Shown piece by piece: positions 22,955 through 35,200 of a DNA stretch of 64,000 nucleotides (the first letter of the stretch is position 1; every line of letters begins with the position of its first letter). The stretch comes from Nepenthes gracilis (Eukaryota; Streptophyta; Magnoliopsida; Caryophyllales; Nepenthaceae), in contig BSYO01000014.1 in assembly GCA_033239525.1 (NCBI GenBank), positions 9,408,021 to 9,472,020 on the forward strand, read 5' to 3'. The notes beneath the pieces were generated by a model. The model saw nothing but the letters and a program-made list of their open reading frames with translations, had not been told where the DNA came from and did no database searches. A program made the translations under genes and the position numbers.

Positions 22955-23725
22955 ATGTCGTCGTCTTCAAAGAACTTTCTATTTAGTGTGGAGTAATTTA
23001 ATGAGTAAGGTAACTTCATCCTTTAATAAGAAAGGGTGAAGAATATTTTGACTCGAGAAGAAACGGTGAAAGCATTGAGAAAGAAGGATGAAAAGTCAGA
23101 GAAGTTGACCGAGGAGGAATGGAAAGACAAGAGTGATCTTGCAAACTGTACCAACAAATTGTGTCTAGTAGACAATACATTATAGGAAGTCCTTGGCTTG
23201 TCAGACTTGGATGAGGTTTGGGAGAAGTTTGAAAGTAGATATAAGTCTAAGTCCTTGACAACGAGACTGCAGATAAAAAAGCAGTTTTATGGACTGCGTT
23301 TTTTTGAAAGGGGAAGCTTTGAAAAGCACCTAAACAAGTTCAATAGGATCGTGACGCAAATGTTGGCCCTTGATTACGAGATTAGGGAGGAGGACAAGGC
23401 ATTGGTGTTGCTGGCTTCTTTACCAGCTCGTACGACCACATTGTGACAATCTTGTTGTTAGTGAAGGACACACTTAAGTTGGACGAGGTCGATGCATCCT
23501 TCCTCATGAATGAGGTAAGGTAGTCTCAAGAGACCTCCACTTCTTCCCACTCCAAGGTTCTCTTGACTGAGTCATGGGGAAGAAATAATGGGCGCGACCC
23601 AAAGTATGGTGAAAAGGATCGCATTAAGTCCCACTCAAGGTTTCAAAACATTGAGTGTCATCATTGTGGCAAGAAAGGTCATATCAAGAAACACTACATC
23701 AAGTGAAAGCGTAAGAATGCTGAAA
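22955..23725 (+). pseudogene. Copia gag (UBN2-type), decayed
   Basis: Starts at ATG 22955 (MSSSSKNF). A long open part at 23198-23446 reads LSDLDEVWEKFESRYKSKSL...FGLRFFERGSFEKHL-like sequence, typical of copia gag. A zinc knuckle at 23650-23695 reads CHHCGKKGHIKKHY; the final Cys of CX2CX4HX4C is Tyr. In-frame stops near 22990-23040 and 23183 and the stop after LPARTTTL show decay. It belongs with the pol fragment that follows. Confidence 0.78.
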
Positions 23726-23839
23726 TGGAGAATAAAATAGAAAAGAGACGAGGTGAAGAAAAGGCATCGGTCTCAGTAATTATAGGAGGGGATCTTCTAT
23801 TAACCTGTGAAATGGACGATGTGTTGAGTATGATGGATC

Positions 23840-24517
23840 ACGAGTCTGATTAGGTGATAGAAACGGGTGCTTCTCTGCATGCCACATCTAGAAGGGGACT
23901 ATTCACTTTTTATACTCTAGGAGATTTTGGAATAATAAGGATGAGAAACGAAAGAACATCCCCATTGTTAACAAAGGTGATGTGTTGCTGGTCACCAATA
24001 ATGGGACAAGGTTATTATTGAAAGATGTACGACATGTCTTTGATATCCGACTGAATATAATTTCAACCGGTAGGTTAGATGATGAAGGTTATTGTAGTAC
24101 CTTCTTTGAAGGAGAATGGAATTTGACCAGAGGGCCTCTAGTTGTAGCACGCAGAAAGAAAAACTCTGACCTATATGTGATGACGGCATCTATTGTGGCC
24201 GAAGATGTGAATGCAATGAGCAGTGAGGAGTCCTCAAACCTCTAGCACTGTCGGTTAGGTCACATGAGTGTAAAGAAATTATGCTATTTGGTTAGAAAGG
24301 ACCTTATTCCAGAAATAAAGGAAGATGGACTGAGGACTTGTCCTCATTGCATGGCCGAAAAGTAACGAAGGGTCTTATTCCATAGAGACTTGTTCTCTAT
24401 GAAGACGAAACTACTTGACTTAGCCCACAATGAAGTGTGTGGACCATTTAAAGAAAAGTCATTTAGCAGAGCCAAGTATTTCGTGTCGTTCATCGATGAC
24501 TATTTGAAGAAATTGTG
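23840..24517 (+). pseudogene. Copia pol start (protease, GAG-pre-integrase, integrase start), cut off
   Basis: Protease motif VIETGASLHATS at 23857-23892 with Asp of D-T-G replaced by Glu. A conserved stretch around 23982-24245 (LLLKDVRHVFDIRLNIISTG) precedes the GAG-pre-integrase zinc block at about 24247-24365 (HCRLGHMSVKKL...CPHCMAEK). The integrase begins LLDLAHNEVCGPF and SFIDDYLKKL, then stops abruptly at 24517, where TGTGAGGTCC opens another LTR. RT and RNase H were not found in the window. Confidence 0.8.
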
Positions 24518-25195
24518 AGGTCCGAATTCCCAAAACATAGTAAATTCTAATAATTAACTTGATGTAATTAAATTTGGGATAATTGAAATTGAAAAACTTG
24601 AAAAATTAGCTTTAATGCAGGAAATAGTAGAGCTGGGCTCACTACAGGGTTGAGCCCAGTAGAGGGTTCTCAAAAGCAGATTGCTTCGGAAGGGCCCACG
24701 CATGCCACTGGCTCAAGCGCCCAAGGAGGCGTCAATTCCAAAATATAGTGCACTCACTGCTCGCTCAAGCACCGAAGGAGGCGCCAAAAGCAAAATGTTC
24801 CGGGCTTGCTGTTCTCTCAAGCCACCTAGCCGGCGCCATGTGCTACAGACTTGCGCTTGCCATGCACTCAATGGGCACTAGAGCATGGGCACGATTTTGT
24901 CCCACCAACCCTCATTTCATTTATAAAAGGGGAAGGGTTTTAGCATGCACGAAAGCAGAAGCACGAAGGAGGAAGAGAGGAAAAGAGAAGGAAGGGGGAT
25001 TCAATGCCATATTCGGTCTGATCAGAGTAAGAAAATTGATAAATCAGGTTGAGGCAAGTGTACCATAAACTTTATTTTCCTCTATTATTGCTTTTTGAGA
25101 TCTCCATTTTGACATTTATACTCTAAACTCTCGTGTAAGATTTGCTCCGAACGATGCATATTTCTTATGATTTATTGGATAAATTTCTTGTTTAG
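24518..25195 (+). repeat. Partial TGTGAGG-type LTR inserted in copia integrase
   Basis: Begins TGTGAGGTCCGAATTCCC exactly where the integrase reading breaks. It has a TATA box at 24922-24929 (TATAAAAG), a leader, and AG|GCAAGTG at 25052-25060, the same order as in the LARD LTRs. It stops at about 25195, where minus-strand gypsy sequence begins, so its 3' half is missing. Open frames at 24681-25068 are leader sequence rather than genes. Confidence 0.6.
24922..24929 (+). promoter_or_regulatory. TATA box of the partial LTR
   Basis: TATAAAAG in CATTTATAAAAGGGG, about 130 bp upstream of the AG|GCAAGTG site. Spacing resembles the LARD and 58538 LTRs. Confidence 0.5.
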
Positions 25196-25198
25196 GCA

Positions 25199-25900
25199 TT
25201 AATATTGTGGAGGCAATCCAAGCAGCTCCTCAGGAAATACATCCTCAAATTCGCAGATGACTTGGATGTCCTTAGCCGGTACCTTATGACTCTCAGTGGT
25301 GCAGACATAAGCCAAGTAAGCTTTACATCCGCTTCTCTCCAGATGTTTAGCATGTAAGGCCGAGATTATTACAAGCATCTCCTTTTTCTTGATGCCTTGG
25401 AAGAAAAAAGTTTCCATCCCAGGGATGTTAAAATAAACCTTCTTCGTAAAGCAATCAATGGTGGCATGGTTTTTAGCCAACCAATCCATCCCTAGAATCA
25501 TGTCAAAACCTCCCGTGTTTAGTAATACCAAATCAACAATCAAATATTTCCCATCTACTTCCATCACGCATCTAGGGTATACAATATCAGTAACGATGGG
25601 AAATCCAGTAGAGGTACATACAAATAATTCATAAGTTAATAAGTAAGGAGAAGTATCAATATGGCATGAAAACCGTGGAGAAATAAAAGAGTGAGTAGAC
25701 CTTGAGTCAAACAAGATGGACGCAGGAACGCCGCAAACAGAAAGGGTACCTTCCACGACATTAGGCGATACCTCTGGCTCCTGGATAGCTACTGTGAAGG
25801 CCTTAGCCGAAATAGTAGGCTTTTCCCCCTCTAGTCTCAAGCAATCCTTGATCAAATGGCCTCGCTATCCGCATTTGTAACAAGCTCCTGTTATTCAGCG
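25199..25900 (-). pseudogene. Chromovirus-like protease and RT start (minus strand)
   Basis: 218 residues are open from 25855 to 25199. They follow a zinc knuckle (YKCG, then a stop, then RGHLIKDC) near 25840-25880. The retropepsin-like domain (RVP_2 type) has ILFDSRSTHSFIS, where Gly of the D-S-G triad is Arg, and later DMILGMDWLAKNHATIDC, which is standard for the family. The last residues, FEDVFPEELLGLPP, begin the RT linker, and sequence ends there abruptly. The remainder of pol is not adjacent. Confidence 0.85.
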
Positions 25901-26778
25901 GCACTCCTACCTCGGATGTATTTTCCCGCAAGATGTGCAGTGCGCAGCTGATGTTTTAGAATCAGTCATCGACTGAGCCAGCACAATACTCCTCCCTTTT
26001 ACCACCGTCCTCGTCCTCTTGGATGATCGGAAGATCCTCAAGATATCTGACTGCGTTAACGTTTGATCGCTGCCCTCTTTGTGAAAAAAACTCTCCATTT
26101 CTACTTCTTTCGTAGATATGTTGCCGGTCCAGTATGTCGGCATACGTCTCAAGCTTTAAGGTGGACAGTTGCTTCCGGATATCATCCCGCAGTCCCTGCT
26201 AAAACCTCTTCGCCTTTCTTAGTTCGTCTTCTATATAATAAGGCAAAAATTTAGACAACTCAGTAAATTTAGCACCGTACTCCGTCACAGACATACTCCT
26301 TGCCTTAACCTCATGAACTCCATCTCCTTTTGATCTTGGAGGCTGGGTGGGAAGTACTTCTCTAGAAAAGCTTCCTCAAATATTTCCCAAGTGATCAATT
26401 CATTGGGCACCCCTAGTGCCCTCTTTCTCATATCCCACCAGCTGTCTGCCTCACCTTCTAACTTGTAGATGGCGAAGGTGACCTTCTCTGGTCCAAACCA
26501 CCCAATTACTGTAAATATTTTCTTCATCCTCTTAAGCCATATATCAGCTTCTGTCAGGTAGGCTTTCCCAATAAGCCTGGTGCGCACTCCGTCATAAGCC
26601 AGTCATACGTAGTTGGAGCTAGGATAGCCGGAGCTGGCTCAGTCGCAAGGATTGGCGCCATATGCCTATGCTCGACGGATTCCACCACGTTGCTAATTCT
26701 TTCCAGCAAATCTATATATGCGGCATCCCGAGCATGAGGCGTATTTCGGCCATTTCTTCTTCCTCTTCCACTAGCCAT
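25900..26778 (-). pseudogene. Chromovirus-like gag (minus strand)
   Basis: Starts at ATG 26778 (MASGRGRRNGRN). The capsid core at 26285-26587 reads WLKRMKKIFTVIG, FAIYKLEGEADSWW and FEEAFLEKYFPPSLQDQKE, the classic Retrotrans_gag pattern. It continues in another frame (SVTEYGAKFTELSKFLPYY; LRDDIRKQLSTL) to about 25910. Two or more frameshifts and a stop in the zinc knuckle make it non-coding today. It is in line with the protease downstream and with the PBS and LTR upstream (to the right). Confidence 0.83.
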
Positions 26779-26988
26779 CCTAAAATCAAGATAGGCATAA
26801 TATTATAATCTCAACAAAAGGAAATGTCCTTCAATCCTGAAAACTTATACTTGGTCTAGAAGCCAAGTTTTTCCTAAGGGCACTAATTGCCTAAGTTATC
26901 CTTGGCCTACTTCTCTCAAAGATTTAGTATGAAGATTTAAACCTATGCTTCCGCATCTTGATCAATCAATTCCTAAGGCATCTCACCT

Positions 26989-26999
26989 CTCTGATACCA
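26989..26999 (-). other. Primer-binding site of the chromovirus-like element
   Basis: TGGTATCAGAG on the minus strand, complementary to initiator tRNA-Met, three bases from the LTR end. Confidence 0.85.
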
Positions 27000-27616
27000 A
27001 TTGTAGCGAAACGGATTTTTTTTTACTCTGCCATTTGCAACATAGGATCACAGATGCCATCTAGGACCCATATATTTTAATCATAAAATGCATAGCGGAA
27101 GTCAATCTAACATCTTGCGGAAACATTCATATTCATTCCATAGCATTCATTTTCGAATAGGCACAAATATCTAATTACAAAAGTTCATATATTATAATCA
27201 GGTCATTACAATAGTATTCTTCCGAGGGAACACCAAAATATGTTTTTGAGTCCTTAAAATTCTTCAGACAAGCTCTAATTAATCCAACTCATCAGACACA
27301 AGCTCTAAAGTCTCATCTATAAGGGAAAAAAATAGAAAATAGTGAGCCGGAGCTCAACAAGGTACGCGTAGATTTTTCATAAAGTTTTATGTTGTAAGGC
27401 AGGTACAGATGCATAAGTAACATAATAATTAATGACAGAAATATTATGCAATAAGTGATCAGGAAAAACTGAGTCCATCAATACTAAAAAATCAGGACAT
27501 AAAATAGAGTTGGTCATATCATAGAGATTCTCTTTTATTTACTGGTAAGAACTTTGCTTAGCAGAGTGGGTGTTAATCGAGGATAGATTGTGCACATTTC
27601 CTCACAATCACGGCAA

Positions 27617-27805
27617 TACCTCCTTGTACAAAGCCCCGAGGACGGCTCTCACTTCTTCCTCCTTGTACAAAGCCCCGAGGACGGCTCTCATTTTCTCCTT
27701 GTACAAAGCCCCGAGGACGGCTCTCATTTCCTCCTTGTACAAAGCCCCGAGGACGGCTCTCATTTCCTCCTTGTACAAAGCCCCGAGGACAGCTCTCACT
27801 TTAGT
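27617..27805. repeat. Five-copy tandem repeat, 33-40 bp unit
   Basis: Units of CTCCTTGTACAAAGCC then CCGAGGACGGCTCTCA, nearly identical. They are open in several frames (peptides such as ALYKEEMRAVLG on the minus strand), but this follows from unit lengths that are mostly multiples of three. The array lies inside the LTR. Confidence 0.9.
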
Positions 27806-27989
27806 TATCCTCAATTACCACTATAAAGTCGTAAGGCATGCCGGAGAACCTTATTTCCCAAAGCTAGAGTCAAAACTTTTTTGTCTTATCATAAAGCCGG
27901 TTTATATTTCCTTCATTTTTTTTCCAGATGGCCATGTTACAGGAGGTTTTAACTTTCATTACAGTCGCCTCTTTCAAAATAATGTGCCA

Positions 27990-28440
27990 GGCTGGTCTTA
28001 ATTTCACATGCAAAGGGGACCGAACTTGATTTCACATGCAAGGGTAAAACTGAACTTGATTTCATGCTCAAGGGAGGTTGATCTCGTTTTCATCATACAA
28101 GGGTGGCCGGTTTCATTTTTATACAAGGGAAGGCCGGTTATATTTTCTTACAAAGGAAGGCCAGTTTCATTTTCTTACAAGGAAAAAGCCGATTTAGATT
28201 TCATGCTCCAAGGTGGCCGGTTTGGGTTTCACCAAGGGTGGCCAGATTGGATTTCAAGTGAAAGGCCAGACTTGATTATGCATCAAGGGGGGGCGGTCTT
28301 GTTTTCTTCTCACGCAAGGCCAGACTTGATTTAGGCTTAAGGGAAGGCTGGACTTCTTTTACACTAAGGGAAGCCAGACTTCTTTTTACCTCACACAAAG
28401 GTCGGACTTGATTTAGGCTTAAGGTGGAGGCTAGTTTCAA
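27990..28440. repeat. Degenerate tandem repeat, about 25-35 bp unit
   Basis: Roughly fourteen loose copies of GGCCGGTTT-C/A-ATTTT followed by CAAGG. Units vary in length. The array lies inside the same LTR. Confidence 0.65.
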
Positions 28441-28817
28441 TTTTATCATGCCAAAGAGTCGAGTTCACATTTTGCATGCCGGTTTCATATCATACCAAAT
28501 TCAATACTTGCAATGCGGGTTTCATTTTTAGTCCGAATTTCATACACTTTCAGTTTGAGCAGAGAACAGAAAGTGGAAAACAGAGAACATGAAATTAACC
28601 ATGAAATCAGTCATGCGAATATGCAAATTAGAAATACAGCATATCATTCGGCAAGTACTTAAGTTAAACTGGAAGGGTAATGCTTGCATTTTTTTTTTCT
28701 TAAAGCTGAGACTTGGAAACGGGAGTTCATGAACCATGAACTTTCTAAAACTGGGTACAAAACAGAAAGAATATCTTCCAAAGTAAACTTGCAACATTCT
28801 GGAGTTAACAACAAAGT

Positions 28818-28988
28818 GTACACTTGTAATCTTCTTAAAGTGTGAACTTTAAAACGGGGGTACACTTGCAATATTCTTAAAGCATGAACTTTAAAATGGG
28901 GGTACACTTGCAATATTCTTAAAGCATGAACTTTAAAATTGGGGTACACTTGTAATATTCTTAAAGCATGAACTTTAAAACGGGGGTA
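28818..28988. repeat. Four-copy tandem repeat, 42-bp unit
   Basis: Copies of TACACTTGCAATATTCTT then AAAGCATGAACTTTAAAA then GGGGG, starting near 28818, 28861, 28902 and 28944. A third array within the same LTR. Confidence 0.85.
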
Positions 28989-29792
28989 CAGTTGCCTGAC
29001 AGTCGACTATCCAATATTACCGTCTTGAAGCTTCCTCTCCTTCACTCCCTCCTTTCTGCTTGCATTTGCACTTGTTACTTCAACTGACACTGGGAATATA
29101 TAGAGGAGAGGTTAAGTGGAGTAAGTGGGGTAAGTCACTTGCTTCGGTACCTCTTTTCAGAGGGTAGGTGGGAGTAAGTAGGTTAATTTACTTACTCGAG
29201 TACTTCTCCTCAAACTGTAATGAGGTAGTTTACTTACTCTATTTAGTCGATACTTAGTTGGATTCTAACTAAATAATAAAGTTGGCTTTTGGCTGTAGTT
29301 GCCATTAATTTATTCAGGTCAACTTTTCGGTCAATACTCCTTATTCTAATTAAGCCATTTTTCTTGTTACATTTCATTTCTTTCATTCAAGACCGGTCAA
29401 CATTCTCAATTCCAACCTTGAGCCTCTTAATTTTGGACCTCACACGAATGCCCAGCAAGTAAAAATGAATAATAATAGATGAGTACAATAAAGCATCTCG
29501 GATGATAAAATAATGAATAAAATCAACCATAGTAGGTAATATATCCACCACTGTCCAAGACTCAATAACAAGTCGTGTCTACACCCCGGAGGCCACGCAA
29601 ACGGCCAAGTATCAGGGAAGCAACAAGGATTCTGTCAAATCCGATCATCAGCTCCATACGAGGTCACAATTATATGAATGACAGAACCCTTCATGGACTT
29701 TATTCTATCATAGCGAACCAAAGGCCGCGTATTTATGCCCTCGATGGCTGGGTGAGTCCCACGAGGTTCCCTAGTATCCATGGTATCCCTAC

Positions 29793-32240
29793 TGTGAGGT
29801 TTCAGGTTTAAAAACTTGATAATGATGAGGTGATTAGTATGCTAATGTTTAATATTAGGCCTATGGATCGAGTAAGGTTTGGTATCGGAAGAAAAATCGA
29901 GAAAAGTTTGGGTTCGGGCTGCTGAAGCACTGCCTGCAGGCTTGCGCCTGCTGGGCACTCGAGCCGTGGCTCGAGCGCATTTTCCAGAACCTCCCGCACC
30001 CGCTGGCCACTCAAGCGGAGCACTAGCGGAAAAACCAGAACCAGCTCCGCCCGCTGGAAGCTCGAGCCACGCTCGAGCGGTGGGCGTAGTATAAATACGC
30101 GATCCTCCTTCTCTCCTCTCATTTTCGCACGGGTCTAGGGTTTTAGAGAGAGAGGGTGCCAATTTTAGAGAGAGAAGAAGGGAGATCGAGGCCCGGGAGT
30201 CCAAATCCGTCCATGAGCCAGGTAAAAAGGTGAAAGCACGCGTCGAGGCAAGTGCTCTCAAACCCACTATTTGCTCTCTTTTAATTTTTAGTCATTCTCC
30301 ATCGGGTATTATCATCTCGATACCCACCCAAATTGTGAAATAATTGTAACCCATGCTCTAAGATCAAGGAATCTATAATTTATTGACCGAAATAAGTTCC
30401 GAATCGATCGGTTTGGTACCACCAAACCCTAACCCCCCGCCAAATTCGGGTTCACTATTTTTCCCTTCAAATTATGTTAATTTGACCTCAAAATGTGAAT
30501 CACCGCGTCCCTAACATGTATACATATCCACCGGGCGTCCAATTTCATAAGAATCAACCCGTTCACGGCGTCCGAGACCTCTAAACGCCTCCTGATGCTG
30601 TTCACCCGAGGTGAACAAATAAATTTGCATGCTTTCACCTTTGTGTTACCTTAAATTGATCTCCAGATATGAATCACCCCGTCCTAATGATGTATGTATA
30701 TCAACCGGACGTCTGATTGGACAAGAAACTACCCGTTTGGGGCGTTCGGAAGTGTTAAACGATCCCTATTACTGTTCATACGAAATAAATGGACAATTTG
30801 TATATTTTACCCTCATTCCATTGTTATGAAAGCTATGACAAATGTGCATTTCAAATTGTAAGATTCAGAAACGGGCTCCGGAGGACCCCAATGTGATTGA
30901 CTCGTCAATGGTAAGGAATCTCAATCCCTCTCATGAATTTTGATAATCATGCATATAAATTGAATTGTGAAAAATGCCAAGTTCCAAAGAAAGGTAAGAA
31001 CCGAACGAGTAAACGGAGGGAAGTCCACAATGTGATATGTGAATGATGGAACCTCCCAAATGGCGGGAGATATGACAAAATGGTTATGGTGAACTTTCCC
31101 TCAAATGGAAATGGAAATAGAATTATGAAAGTAGGACCATGGACTTATGTTCATTGGGTAGTATTCTCTGGCTTGACACGTCCATCTCAGTAGAAACCCA
31201 AATAATACTTTGGCCGCGTATTCTGGTCGCTTGTGTAAGTGGGTGATATCCGTGGCACGCCTTAGGATACTATTGTGGAAGAACGAGGAACTGCCCTGGT
31301 ACCCCGGGAAAATGGGGAGATTATCAAGTCCGTCTACAGGCATGATATGTAGATGACCCCCCGACTGGGTCTAAGAATAATCCCTCATAGCCTTAGATCA
31401 TGTGGAGTATCATGATCTTTTCTCATTCTCTCGCATCGTTGCTAGTACGACCTACTGGCCCTGGTCCGCAAAGACTAAAGTAAATTGATAAATGCACTAA
31501 GGCATGTTCAAATGGCAATTAAATGTTCCAAGACACGATAAATGGCAAATCGGTACTTCTAAATGTTCCTTTCCTCTCAAGTCCCATTGTATTTCGAATG
31601 CATGTTGTCCCTTTTCATTATCATGTTCATGTTTCTTCACAGTTTGATAGTGACGTATGATTTCACTTGCTAAGCTGTTAGCTCACTCTTGCTGTTATTG
31701 TTTTTCCTTTCAGATGAGAACACTTAGCCGTCGCCAAATAGTAGAGCAAGGAGAGGCTTGCTTGAAGAGGTTGGCTGGTCGACGAGTGCTCAAAGGATTT
31801 GGACATAGAGTAGTATCGGATTGTAAACAGCCACTGGATGGTTGTGGCTTATTGTTGTTATTTTTGTAGTTTTGTTATGCTTCCGTAGATTATGATGTTA
31901 TAGTATGCTTCCACGTCTGTATTGATGTTATGAATCTTGTTTCATATTAGATGGCATCTCTCTAGATCTAATACGGTAGAGTAGGAATACTGTATTGGAG
32001 CCATGGATAATATGGCGAGATGTGTGATCTGTGTGGCGTGTTGTAGGCTTTGTGTTGAGCCTTTTGATTAGTTGTGTGCTTGTGCAGGATCTTTGAACAG
32101 GTTGTATTTTCGATTTTCACCTGATTTACAAACAAAACTCTACCCAATTTTCTGCAGGAATTCATAATTCTAATTATGGGCATTAGTTTATGTTTTTATT
32201 GATGGAGGGTTATTTAAAAAAAATAACCTGGTCCGTCACA
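29793..32240 (+). repeat. LARD 5' LTR
   Basis: 2448 bp, TGTGA...TCACA. TATA box at 30090-30097, self-complementary GCTCGAGC blocks at 30060-30078, AG|GCAAGTG near 30247, and CTTTCAG|ATGAG at 31707-31718. The short open frame 31657-31869 covers the last block; its counterpart in the other LTR carries a one-base insertion, so a gene is unlikely. Confidence 0.92.
30090..30097 (+). promoter_or_regulatory. TATA box in LARD 5' LTR
   Basis: TATAAATA followed about 30 bp later by a CT-rich start-like region (TCTCCTCTCATTTTC). The same box is at 36174-36181 in the other LTR. Confidence 0.65.
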
Positions 32241-35200
32241 GTTGGTATCAGAGAGTAAAGAGATGCCTTAGGTTTGATCTGAATCGTATGCGAAAGCTTA
32301 GGATTGATTAAGATTAATCGATTGAGTAAATGAAGGCTTTGATGATTAAGCCAGTCTGGGTAGTTTTGGTTATCCTAGACCCAATAACTTAGGTGAGCGC
32401 TAAGTTAAAAGTGATGATTTGGTTCAATTGGCTAGTTTATGCGTCCTAGCTAGTGTCCAAGGAGTGGTTTAATGCAAAATGCCTCAGTCTCAAGGAAATA
32501 TTAGTAGTGGCTCTTAGATGGGAACTACTAATATTAGTGGCTAGTTGTAAGATTGAGAGGAGAATGGCATGTAGAGACACACCTTAGTGTTGTGATTTGA
32601 TCAGTATTATTTGGGTTCCTGAATTGATCAATGTTGATTCAAGGCCTAGATTAACTAATCTCGGCTTGAGGTTTAAGTTTGACCAGCAGTGGATTGAAGT
32701 CCTTAGGTTAATAATTTGTTAAGAATGATTGCCTGGTCAACCTAGCAAGTGTAAGGAATAGGGTGGAGCCATCGGCTCGAGATTGGTATGACGAGAATTA
32801 ATTTTGGGTATATCAAGTCCTAGGATAACAATTCATAAATCGTTTTGAAAATGACTAAGTGTATGGGCATTTGGGTAGCCCCAAGTCATATTGAGGTTGA
32901 AGACATGAATTTTGAGACTTGAGATTGCTCTGCGGTGACCCCCATGTCTAGTAGAAGATATGGCGTCTTACCCAAGTTAGATGGGAAGTGAAGTTGACCT
33001 CGGTTGGTTGACGTGAGAAAGATCATGGGTCTCAAGGGTTAAGAGATATGGTCCCATGTATTATGGAAGTCTCGGATTAATGTTTTGTGTCGATGGGACT
33101 CTTGGGAGCATGTCTCAATAGTGGTTAGTTCGATCGCGAGATTTAAGGATGCCTTTGGTCATGGACAGGCCGTGAAAAGGTTCAGTGTCTTGTATCATCG
33201 TCCTAAGATTTGAGCTCGATGTATTAACGTCACCTGTCGTGGCAAGAGGTAAGGTTCTTGGATTTAATATTGTGATCTGATGTTGTTTTGGGGATTCCAA
33301 ACTCATGTAGCGATTGTGTTTTGAATTATGTATAATTGGGAGGACTTAGGCTTGGCAGTAATGACGAAGATGACCTAGTATTCGAAAAGGTAAAAGGATG
33401 TCTCAAATTGGATGTTCAAGTAAGACTTTTGGATAAAGGCCTTCCCGAAGAGACTTTGGGACTATGATCTAAGTTGTGCGGTCGTTGGATTAAGGATAGG
33501 TTTGCATTCTCCGATCGTGAAGAAACCCAGAGTCTTAGGACCAAAGTTTCGGTGGTTTTTGTGCATGAAGAAATATGTGAATTGCTGAGTTAGGAGATGA
33601 AACTTCTCAATCGTGATGTCACAGCACTTGCATTTTGGGGACCCCGATTACGTTTATGATTTTGTGATTCCTGGGATCAAGGATCTAGGTTCGATGCAAG
33701 TGGAGTCGAAGTTGTGATATTTTGGAGTTCGTGGATATGATTGGTTGGGTTAACTTGAACCATCTTGTGGTGCCAATCTTGATGTGACATTTAAAGGTTT
33801 TGGTCAGTAAGTTATCGGGTCGATTGCCTAGTAATTGAATTGTGTGATTTATGGTATGAACTTGAAATAGTTAAAGTATTAAGTCTTAATCTGATCTTAA
33901 GCAGCGCCGTGGAAGTACCGGCTTTGGTATCGTGGTAGAATATTTTAGAACCTTCGAGGTAAACAGATGGACCGATAAGGTGGTTCACGACTTTCAAAGT
34001 GGCTAGGAATTAATGATTGGATGATCAGATTTTGTGGACGGATCGGCGTAGTCCGTGGGCAGTTTTGAAGACTTGATGAATCCTAAGTTCGATTTGGGTC
34101 CATAGTGTGATATTTGTGGATCAATAGAAGTTGTAGCCCCGACGGAGGATATGGCCACTATAATGTTCAAAAACAAAAAAAAAAAAAAACGCCGTTTGGG
34201 TTTTGTATGGTCTTCGGCGTTTCATGAAGTTTTATGGGTTTGATCTTTCGATCATATCTGGGTCCTTGTTGAAGTGGCTTCATTGAGGAATTCAAAGATA
34301 TTAATGGGGTGTGCAAATTGCTTAAAGATTGAGTCATGAAGATAATTCGCATGTCCCATTAAGAAAGGAATGCGAATTTAGTTAAGGAGATGCCTTCTTT
34401 GAGCTTGTGGCCTTGTAATTGTTTGATTTTGAGGACTTAGGATTTTAAGCAGTGGCGGATTGGGGAGGCTAATTAGCGTCGTGAAAGTGTACAGTCATCT
34501 TGGATCTAACCAGATAGGGTGCTTGACATTCGTGACATTTGGGTTGACCCCTAATGGGTCTGATAAGTTCTTGTGGAATGTAATACCCTTGAGATAAGTG
34601 GGAAAGAAGTTCAGGATTAGTGTTACCCCCACGAGTATGTCAGAATTGGCCGTTGAGGTCTTCTTTAGAAATCTCAGGAGTATTGTCTTCGGAGATAGGA
34701 AGATGATCATATGGTCTTGCATGTGGTCAGATTTGTTTAAAGATTGAGAAGTGAACCTCGGTGTTTTCCTTGCAAATGTAGGCATCAATGTTGGCAATTG
34801 ATGCTACGAGTCTTCGGACTTATATGTCTTTGAAGTTTCATAGAAGATGTGAAAGATGAATCGCGAGTAAGTCCAAATGATTGGGGGATAAGACGCCATG
34901 TTCTTGTATTGGGAGACAAAACCGTGTTCGATGTTTGGGAGCTAGGAGTTCACGAAATATGAAGTCCTTACGATTTGTTTCAAAACAGTTAGATTGACTC
35001 ACTTATCGTAATCATAGAAGATGTACTCGGATTAGATTCGTTGGCTCGTTGGTATGCCAATGGGATCTTGAGGTTGCTCAGTCATTATATTCTGAGGTTA
35101 CGGGGAGACTAATCGAAAAGCTATGTCAAACCCTTGGGATGATTGTAACTCTAAGTGTGGCTGTAGCCTGAGAATGGTGGATGTATCTAGGGCTATCCTA

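Larger units (their letters stand above)
27002..29444 (-). repeat. 5' LTR of the minus-strand chromovirus-like element
   Basis: 2443 bp. On the minus strand it starts TGTGAGGTCC and ends CGCTACA next to the PBS. It contains three separate tandem arrays and a pyrimidine-rich TATAG|ATGAG site near 27310 (minus), matching the candidate 3' splice sites of other LTRs here. The element's 3' LTR is not in the window, so the outer end rests on the TGTGAGG start alone. Confidence 0.72.

Noticed and set aside
27590..28001. Repeat protein with a ~12-residue unit (ALYKEE...)
   Set aside because: Open frames exist on both strands because unit lengths are mostly multiples of three; the region is an LTR with no start context or domain.
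30418..30440. AAACCCTAACCCC as interstitial telomere repeat (also near 14718, 40624, 44020)
   Set aside because: Single telobox-like copies inside LTR leaders, not tandem telomere arrays.
31657..31869. 70-residue gene at the end of the LARD LTR (also 37847-38035)
   Set aside because: The two LTR copies differ by a frame-changing base near the start, so the protein is not conserved.
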